DNA from: Candidatus Chloroheliales bacterium
GTDB taxonomy: Bacteria; Chloroflexota; Chloroflexia; QHBQ01
Reading direction: 5' to 3'
Assembly: GCA_003243865.1 (NCBI GenBank)
Contig: QHBQ01000190.1
Span: 1 to 5,324 of the forward strand
DNA: 5,324 bases
The translations under genes and the position numbers were made by a program. Within the stretch, counting starts at the first letter, position 1, and each line of letters starts with the position of its first letter. This document shows positions 1 through 4,423 of the stretch, piece by piece. The notes under the pieces were generated by a model. That model searched no databases. It had not been told where the DNA came from and was given only the letters and a program-made list of their open reading frames with translations.

Positions 1-5
1 CGACC

Positions 6-479
6 ATGACCGCGATAAGCAAAAGACGGCAGGCTGAGGCGACTGACCAGACGTCGGTACCTGATTATGAAAGAATAGAACATACCGTACTAGCGTGGCC
101 GCAAGAGGCGCAGGTCAAGCTGATGCACAAGGTGCTTAATCGGCTAGTGCCAGAAAAGACGAAAGCGGCAATAAACGGGGCAAATGCCATGAATGCACTC
201 AACACAGAGCAGCCAGGACACGGTGGCAATATCCTCGACATTGTAGGTCGCTGGGACTTTGCTTATGATATAGAGGACGACGAGCTTAAGCAGATGCTTG
301 GCGAAGCACGGATGGAGAAGTATGCCCCAGAATTGTTGCCAGAGATGAGGGCGCAATGGGAGTCTGATAGGTTGACTCGGAAGCGGCTAGACGAACAAGC
401 GAGGCTAGCCAGGAAGATGGGCATTCTCGGCGATGAAGAGAAAGAGGATCAAGAAGACGATGATGAAAGTGCTACTTGA
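6..479 (+). CDS. Putative antitoxin of a PIN toxin-antitoxin pair (unrecognised family)
   Basis: I do not recognise this 157-residue protein with confidence. Its position directly before, and overlapping, a PIN-domain gene is the classic place for an antitoxin. Residues about 23-50 (IEHTVLAWPQEAQVKLMHKVLNRL is split here as IEHTVLAWPQEAQ and VKLMHKVLNRL) form an amphipathic segment like the helix 'LPPEEQLRLIERLL' common in small antitoxins. Residues about 75-106 (ILDIVGRWDF, then DDELKQMLGEARMEKYA) recall antitoxins with a 'TDEEVxxxLEExRxxKY' segment. The last 16 residues are strongly acidic (GDEEKEDQEDDDESAT), which could help neutralise a basic nuclease surface. No classical HTH, ribbon-helix-helix or AbrB motif is obvious, so operator binding is unproven. 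Only five bases precede the ATG and they contain no stop, so the true start may lie upstream of the window and no ribosome site can be judged. GC is about 52% by hand count, lower than genes downstream. The antitoxin role is inferred from context; the reading frame itself is solid. Confidence 0.6.
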   Translation: MTAISKRRQAEATDQTSVPDYERIEHTVLAWPQEAQVKLMHKVLNRLVPEKTKAAINGANAMNALNTEQPGHGGNILDIVGRWDFAYDIEDDELKQMLGEARMEKYAPELLPEMRAQWESDRLTRKRLDEQARLARKMGILGDEEKEDQEDDDESAT

Positions 480-894
480 TGTCAACATCCTGCTCGATGC
501 CTTTCTAAAGCGGCCCCTCTACTTCGCTGAAGCGCTAGCCATTTTGCAGGCACATAAGGGTCGAAGGTTCGCTGGCTACGTCGCCGCCTCGACCCTACCT
601 AACATTGCCTATCTTGGTCAGTCGCTACGCAGGCAGGCAGGTCAGAATCCAAAGCAAGCAGTGCAAGACGCCATTGCTGATGTGCGTTTCTGTGTTGCTG
701 GCCTCCATGTGGTCTGGCTTGACGAGCAGGTGATGCAAACTGCCCTGGCCCAGCCTGGCGATGACCTGGAAGATAACTTGCAGATCGCTGCGGTAATGGT
801 TGGCGGACTGGACGCAATTGTAACAAGGGATAAGGACTTTAGGAGAGCAAGCATTAAGATGCTAACCCCTGCCCAGCTACTGCGGCAAATCTAG
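460..894 (+). CDS. PIN_3-family PIN-domain ribonuclease, probable VapC-like toxin
   Basis: This is a PIN-domain protein of about 144 residues, probably a metal-dependent RNase acting as the toxin of the pair. Numbering from the ATG at 460, the N-terminal strand MKVLLDVNILLDAFLKR gives the first acidic residue (D7) and the secondary D13. The segment VAASTLPNIAYLGQS (about 41-55) matches the 'SASTLTNIYY' helix of the PIN_3 subfamily. DDLEDNLQIAAVMVGGLDAIVT (about 101-122) supplies D105, and TRDKDF (122-127) supplies the C-terminal acidic residues D124/D126. The ending MLTPAQLL is the usual 'vltPeefl' tail. An ATG at 433 is in frame but would add a lysine/arginine-rich extension (MKRKRIKKT). Starts at 460 or 463 fit the family N-terminus better, with AAGAAG (451-456) and AGAGGA (443-448) as possible weak ribosome sites. 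It overlaps the upstream gene by about 20 bases, so the two are co-transcribed and probably translationally coupled. Family assignment is firm; toxicity is inferred. Confidence 0.86.
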   Translation: MMKVLLDVNILLDAFLKRPLYFAEALAILQAHKGRRFAGYVAASTLPNIAYLGQSLRRQAGQNPKQAVQDAIADVRFCVAGLHVVWLDEQVMQTALAQPGDDLEDNLQIAAVMVGGLDAIVTRDKDFRRASIKMLTPAQLLRQI

Positions 895-932
895 CTTGCA
901 GGACAAATTGAGTATCAGCACAGACAATTCGT

Positions 933-956
933 AGGGGCGAACTGCGGTTCGCCCTT
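933..956 (+). repeat. GC-rich hairpin, possible dispersed palindromic repeat or terminator
   Basis: GGGCGAAC (935-942) and GTTCGCCC (947-954) are perfect inverted repeats around a four-base loop, TGCG. One G-T and one A-T pair extend the stem outward to 933/956. Three T bases follow (955-957), then GCA, so the U-tract is short and a strong intrinsic terminator is not assured. The sequence GTAGGGGCGAAC...GTTCGCCC resembles palindromic elements I associate with many scattered copies in Chloroflexota and some other genomes; the copy number cannot be checked from one window. It sits 40 bases after the PIN gene stop and 19 bases before the next start codon. Confidence 0.6.
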
Positions 957-961
957 TGCAT

Positions 962-967
962 AAGGAG
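962..967 (+). promoter_or_regulatory. Shine-Dalgarno site of the WPHHFD gene
   Basis: AAGGAG lies eight bases before the ATG at 976. It fixes that start over any later ATG in the frame. It begins only five bases after the hairpin's outer arm, so folding of the hairpin and ribosome binding could interfere with each other. Confidence 0.75.
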
Positions 968-975
968 AAAGCACA

Positions 976-1839
976 ATGGAGCGAATATGGCAGCCGCTAG
1001 GTGAGGTGGCCCCCGACCAGCTAGTGGATGCACGGCTGCAACTACATCATGCGACGCAGATTGCCGCAGCGGTTGGCACTTCGCTGGCTGCACCGCTGGC
1101 GGATTACAGCCACACTAGCCTGGAGTGGCTAGCCGGGCCAGCGGTGCTGGCGGGTGGGCTAATCGAGGGAACGCCGCCGTTTCGGGCCGCGCTGCGCCCT
1201 GCCGACCTGATGCTGCTGCTGCTTGATGCGGACGAGCGCATCATCGCCGACGATATGCTCAACGGCAAGACCCTGGCAAGCGGGCTGGATTGGATGCGGC
1301 GGCAGGTAGGCGCGTTCGGCGCCGACGGCGCGAAGGTCGAGCCGCCCAGCTACCAGCCCGGCGAGTTTCCGTCGCACCCGGTGGGCGAGGGGCGGACGTT
1401 CGAGTTGGATCCCCTAGCCTTCGCCGAGCTTGCCCACTACTATGCCGATGCCGATCTGCTGCTGCGCGACTTGGCTGTCCGCGAACCACGCGCCAGCGCC
1501 GTGCGCTGCTGGCCCCACCACTTTGATATTGCCACTTTGATTAAACTGGACGATACAGAGGGCGAACAGGCGCGCACCATCGGCGTGGGCCTGTCGCCCG
1601 GCGATGCGGGATATACCGAGCCTTACTTCTACGTCACCCCCTGGCCGTATCCCGAAGTGAGCAAGCTGCCACCGCTGCCGCTGGGCGGCTGGCATACCGA
1701 GGGCTGGGTCGGTGCGGTGCTGACCGCCTCTGCATTGCTGGCGGGCGATAACGAGGGGCAAGAGCAGCGGGCTAGCGGGTTCATGGCGCAGGCAGTGGCT
1801 GCCTGCCAGACGCTAATGGGAGATACGCATCATGGCTAA
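976..1839 (+). CDS. Conserved protein of unknown function with WPHHFD motif, coupled to Grx-TrxR
   Basis: This 287-residue protein is of a type I have seen only as 'hypothetical protein'; I cannot name a function. It has no signal peptide and no clear membrane span, so it is likely cytosolic. Recognisable islands are DYSHTSLEWL (about 43-52), CWPHHFDIATLI (178-189), the segment GVGLSPGDAGYTEPYFYV (203-220) followed by TPWPYP (221-226), and GGWHTEGWVGAVL (237-249). The clustering of His, Asp, Glu and aromatic residues (H181, H182, D184, D210, E215, H240) would suit a metal or ligand site, but that is inference. The start is supported by AAGGAG eight bases upstream. Its stop overlaps the start of the glutaredoxin-thioredoxin reductase gene by eight bases (ATGGCTAA), pointing to translational coupling and possibly a shared thiol-redox or detoxification task. 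Base composition matches the following genes rather than the toxin-antitoxin region. Confidence 0.85.
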   Translation: MERIWQPLGEVAPDQLVDARLQLHHATQIAAAVGTSLAAPLADYSHTSLEWLAGPAVLAGGLIEGTPPFRAALRPADLMLLLLDADERIIADDMLNGKTLASGLDWMRRQVGAFGADGAKVEPPSYQPGEFPSHPVGEGRTFELDPLAFAELAHYYADADLLLRDLAVREPRASAVRCWPHHFDIATLIKLDDTEGEQARTIGVGLSPGDAGYTEPYFYVTPWPYPEVSKLPPLPLGGWHTEGWVGAVLTASALLAGDNEGQEQRASGFMAQAVAACQTLMGDTHHG

Positions 1840-3106
1840 CCAACAAGGCGACGAGCAGGGTGGGATAAATCACGCCCCTACAAATGGGCAGATTACAATG
1901 TATGGGGCAAGCTGGTGTCCCGATTGCAGGCGCAGCAAGCAGTTCCTCGGCGAACAGCGCATCAAGTACAACTGGGTAGACCTGGAGCAGCAGCCGGAGG
2001 CGGCGGAAATCGTGCAGCGTTTGCAGAATGGGCGGCAATCCATCCCCACCATCGTCTTCCCCGACGGCAGCGTGCTGGTCGAGCCGAGCAACGCCGAATT
2101 GGCCCGCAAGCTGGGCATTAGCACCAAGGCGAAATGCCCCTTCTACGATGTTATCATCATCGGCGGCGGGCCGACCGGCCTGAGCGCGGCGATCTACACC
2201 GCCCGCGATGGGTTGGACACGCTACTGATCGAGCGGGCGGCAATCGGCGGTCAGGCCGGGATTACCGAGTGCGTGGACAACTACCCCGGCTTCCCCGATG
2301 GGGTCAGCGGTGACGATTTCGCTGCCCGCATGAAGCAGCAAGCCGCTCGCTTTGGTGTGGAGATGCTGGAGGCGCAGGAGGTGACGAACATTGCCCGCGA
2401 CGGCGGTTATCTGGTAATCAGCACCGCCGCGGGCGATGAATACACCGCCGCCGCTGCGTTGATCGCTACCGGCTCGAATTATAAGCGGCTGGGGGTGGAG
2501 AACGAAACCGAGTTTACCGGCGCGGGCGTCCACTACTGTGCCACCTGTGACGGGCCGTTTTACAAAGGCCGCGAGGTTGCGGTAGTTGGTGGCGGCAACA
2601 GCGCCGCCGAAGAAGGCGCGTTCCTGCTCCGCTTCGCCAGCAAGGTGACGCTGCTGGTACGTGGCGACCACCTCGAAGCCAGTAAGGTGGCACAGGACAA
2701 GGTTGATGACCTGGTGAAAGCGGGCCGCATGGCGGTGCGTTATAACAGCGAGGTGGTGGCCCTGCGCGGCAAGCATCGGCTGGAAACGACCGTCATCCAC
2801 GACCGCATTACTGGCGCAGAGCAGGAGATCACCCCTGCTGCGCTGTTCGTCTTCATCGGCCTCAGCCCCAACAGTGGCTTCCTCAAGCAGGCGGCGCATC
2901 ATGACGATGCGCATCAGCCGGTGCAAGTGGCGCTCGACGCTGGCGGCTTCGTCGCTACCGATGCGCAGTTCGCCACCAACGTGCCAGGGCTGTTCGCGGC
3001 TGGCGATGTGCGCACCGGCAGCACCAAGCAAATCGCCAGCGCCGTCGGTGAGGGCGCTACTGCCGCGCTAATGATTCGGGAGTACCTCAAGAGCGAACGA
3101 GGCTAA
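1832..3106 (+). CDS. Glutaredoxin/mycoredoxin-thioredoxin reductase fusion flavoprotein
   Basis: The 424-residue protein joins a thioredoxin-fold domain to a full thioredoxin reductase. Residues about 20-95 are glutaredoxin-like: a beta strand ITMYGASW, the redox centre C29-P-D-C32, the cis-proline motif IPT (P72), and VEPSNAELARKLG, all typical of mycoredoxin-type domains. From about 104 the reductase begins: FAD-binding GGGPTG (111-116), GGQAGITE (139-146), the active disulfide C236-A-T-C239-D, a second nucleotide-binding loop GGGNSAAEEG (253-262), and the C-terminal FAD motif GLFAAGDVRTG (386-396). The expected chain is nicotinamide cofactor to FAD to C236/C239 to C29/C32, then to an unknown acceptor such as a peroxiredoxin. 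The layout resembles a shortened AhpF, with one thioredoxin fold instead of two. The stretch VRGDHLEAS (276-284) replaces the usual HRRxxxR loop of NADPH enzymes. GGGAGA at 1818-1823 is eight bases before the ATG. The gene overlaps the upstream gene by eight bases. Confidence 0.95.
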   Translation: MANQQGDEQGGINHAPTNGQITMYGASWCPDCRRSKQFLGEQRIKYNWVDLEQQPEAAEIVQRLQNGRQSIPTIVFPDGSVLVEPSNAELARKLGISTKAKCPFYDVIIIGGGPTGLSAAIYTARDGLDTLLIERAAIGGQAGITECVDNYPGFPDGVSGDDFAARMKQQAARFGVEMLEAQEVTNIARDGGYLVISTAAGDEYTAAAALIATGSNYKRLGVENETEFTGAGVHYCATCDGPFYKGREVAVVGGGNSAAEEGAFLLRFASKVTLLVRGDHLEASKVAQDKVDDLVKAGRMAVRYNSEVVALRGKHRLETTVIHDRITGAEQEITPAALFVFIGLSPNSGFLKQAAHHDDAHQPVQVALDAGGFVATDAQFATNVPGLFAAGDVRTGSTKQIASAVGEGATAALMIREYLKSERG

Positions 3107-3122
3107 TATCAGACCGCGCAAC

Positions 3123-3151
3123 TTGCATCATTACCCGGTAATATTTATAAT
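3123..3151 (+). promoter_or_regulatory. Sigma-70-like promoter of the HTH_42/Ppx operon, likely leaderless
   Basis: TTGCAT (3123-3128) and a perfect TATAAT (3146-3151) are separated by 17 bp, the ideal spacing. Only six bases (3152-3157) lie between the -10 box and the GTG start codon. Transcription usually starts about seven bases after the -10 box, so the message would begin at or within a base or two of the GTG. No Shine-Dalgarno sequence precedes the GTG. The spacer contains a perfect palindrome. Confidence 0.65.
3130..3142. promoter_or_regulatory. Candidate operator: 13-bp palindrome in the promoter spacer
   Basis: ATTACC-C-GGTAAT is a perfect six-base inverted repeat around a single central base. 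It lies wholly inside the 17-bp spacer between the -35 and -10 boxes, where a bound dimeric regulator would block or distort polymerase binding. The regulator is not in the window. A chance palindrome is possible, and the sequence could instead be a weak hairpin ending the upstream transcript. Confidence 0.4.
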
Positions 3152-3157
3152 CAGCAC

Positions 3158-4423
3158 GTGGAAATTACCTGCGAGACGGCGCGGCGATTCCTTCTGGCAA
3201 AGCAAGGGCTGTGGCCCGCGCCTTTCAATCTGCCCCTACCGCCCGACTACAACCCCCTAACCGCCACGCTGCGCACGGTCGAGATGCTCGGCATTGTGCA
3301 GGTGGATACCATCAGCGTGGTTGCCCGCAACCACGACCTCGTGCTGTTCAGCCGCGTGCCGGGCTACCGGCCCGAACACCTCGACCATTGGCTGTACGGA
3401 CCGGAGCGACGCTTGTTCGAGAGTCTCTATCCGCTGTATATCCAGCCGCTGACCGATTATCGCCTGTTGCGCCAGCCTGGGCGGGAGCCAAGCGTCAAGG
3501 CCCGCCAGTGGGAAGCGGAACAAGCCGAGCTGATCGCCCTGGTGCTGAGCGAGATCGAGCGACGTGGGCCGCTGAGTAGCCGCAATTTCGAGAACCGCCC
3601 CATCGTCGAGGGCGGTTGGAACGTGGTCAAGGATGTAACCAACGCGCTGTGGCACCTCTGGTATTACGACCGGCTGCTGACCGCCTACCGTCGCAGCGCG
3701 GTGCGCTACTACGACCTGAGTGAGCGAGTGCTACCCGACTGGGTGGACATCCGCGCGGTTGAGCCTGCCGAGGCCAAGCGCTACTGGGCGGTGCGCACGC
3801 TCAAAGTGCTAAATCTGGCGAGTGCGGCGCAGTGGTCGGCTCGCTTCAAGTTTTTCTACAACTGGAACGCCCTGAGCAACAAGGAGCGGCAGACCCTGCT
3901 GCAAGAATTGCAGGACTTCACCACCTTCAGCCGCGTCCGCATCAGCGGGCTGAAGGAAGATTACTACCTGCTGACCAAAGATCTGCCATTGCTGGAGCAG
4001 GTGGCGGCCATGCCCGACGCTACCTCGCCACTAGGGGTCAGCTTCATCGCCCCGCTCGATAGCCTGATGTGGGATCGGCGCCGCATCGAGGAGCTATTCG
4101 ACTTCGAGTATCTCTGGGAGGTGTACGTGCCAGCGACAAAGCGGCGCTGGGGCTACTACGTGCTACCCATCCTCTATGGCAGCCAGCTTATCGGCAGGCT
4201 GGACGCGAAGGCGGAGCGCAAGGGTGGGCGGCTACTCGTCCACAACCTGACGCTTGAGCTAGCCCACCAGCGGCTGGCCGCCGATGCTATCTTCCAGCAC
4301 GCGCTGGCCCAGGCGCTGCACCGCTTCATGCGCTTTAACGGCGCGACCCACCTACAAATCAGCAGCAGCACGCCCGCCATGCTGGGTGATCGGGTTGGCA
4401 GGCTGGTGGAGGAGATAGATTGA
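3158..4423 (+). CDS. YcaQ/HTH_42-family winged-helix protein, probable DNA glycosylase
   Basis: This 421-residue protein belongs to the HTH_42 (YcaQ/AlkZ) superfamily, whose characterised members remove alkylated bases and unhook DNA interstrand crosslinks. The N-terminal winged-helix part contains VQVDTISVVARNHDLVLFSR (47-66). Its Q48-V-D50 is the QxD signature of the YcaQ-like branch; the AlkZ-like branch has QxQ. A middle winged-helix region (about 155-195, NVVKDVTNALWHLWYYDRL then YYDLSERVLPDW) and the family block APLDSLMWDRRR (298-309) with RRWGYYVLPILYG (329-341) and LIGRLDAKAER (344-354) follow. Length is slightly above the usual roughly 380-410 residues. The GTG start gives a family-like N-terminus, lacks a ribosome site and sits six bases after a TATAAT box, so a leaderless message is likely. 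It is separated from the redox fusion by 51 bases and overlaps the Ppx/GppA gene by one base. Family membership is firm; glycosylase activity is inferred from relatives. Confidence 0.92.
   Translation: MEITCETARRFLLAKQGLWPAPFNLPLPPDYNPLTATLRTVEMLGIVQVDTISVVARNHDLVLFSRVPGYRPEHLDHWLYGPERRLFESLYPLYIQPLTDYRLLRQPGREPSVKARQWEAEQAELIALVLSEIERRGPLSSRNFENRPIVEGGWNVVKDVTNALWHLWYYDRLLTAYRRSAVRYYDLSERVLPDWVDIRAVEPAEAKRYWAVRTLKVLNLASAAQWSARFKFFYNWNALSNKERQTLLQELQDFTTFSRVRISGLKEDYYLLTKDLPLLEQVAAMPDATSPLGVSFIAPLDSLMWDRRRIEELFDFEYLWEVYVPATKRRWGYYVLPILYGSQLIGRLDAKAERKGGRLLVHNLTLELAHQRLAADAIFQHALAQALHRFMRFNGATHLQISSSTPAMLGDRVGRLVEEID
4408..4414 (+). promoter_or_regulatory. Strong Shine-Dalgarno site of the Ppx/GppA gene
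   Basis: GGAGGAG sits inside the last codons of the HTH_42 gene, eight bases before the ATG at 4423. Together with the TGATG stop-start overlap it fixes this start and implies coupled translation from a shared message. Confidence 0.85.

Larger units (their letters stand above)
895..975 (+). other. Intergenic spacer between the toxin gene and the WPHHFD gene
   Basis: This 81-base gap carries the hairpin described separately and the ribosome site of the next gene. I looked for a promoter here. TTGCAG (896-901) and GACAAT (923-928) are the best -35/-10-like words, but they are 21 bp apart and poor matches, so no promoter is called. Either a non-sigma-70 promoter or read-through from upstream must serve the next gene. 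Confidence 0.4.

Noticed and set aside
433..459. Upstream in-frame ATG for the PIN toxin adding a Lys/Arg-rich extension
   Set aside because: PIN_3 proteins begin almost directly at the MKVLLDxN strand. The extra basic residues are what the other frame's acidic tail codons give when shifted, so the extension is probably untranslated as toxin.
1414..1761. A 115-codon minus-strand open frame opposite the WPHHFD gene
   Set aside because: The plus-strand gene has a ribosome site, coupling to the next gene and motif-like islands; the antisense translation shows nothing recognisable.
2894..2915. Overlapping inverted repeats GCGCATC-N5-GATGCGC and GATGCGCATC
   Set aside because: They lie mid-gene in a His/Asp-rich stretch (AHHDDAH), where CAT/GAT codons produce such symmetry by themselves; no regulatory role is supported.
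2222..3031. A 269-codon open frame on the minus strand inside the TrxR gene
   Set aside because: It lies wholly opposite a clearly conserved flavoprotein; long antisense frames are expected in GC-rich coding DNA. Its translation shows no recognisable domain.
2413..3157. Short direct match TAATCAGCAC at 2413-2422 and 3148-3157
   Set aside because: A single shared 10-mer, one copy inside a coding region, is within chance for 5.3 kb and has no further flanking similarity.
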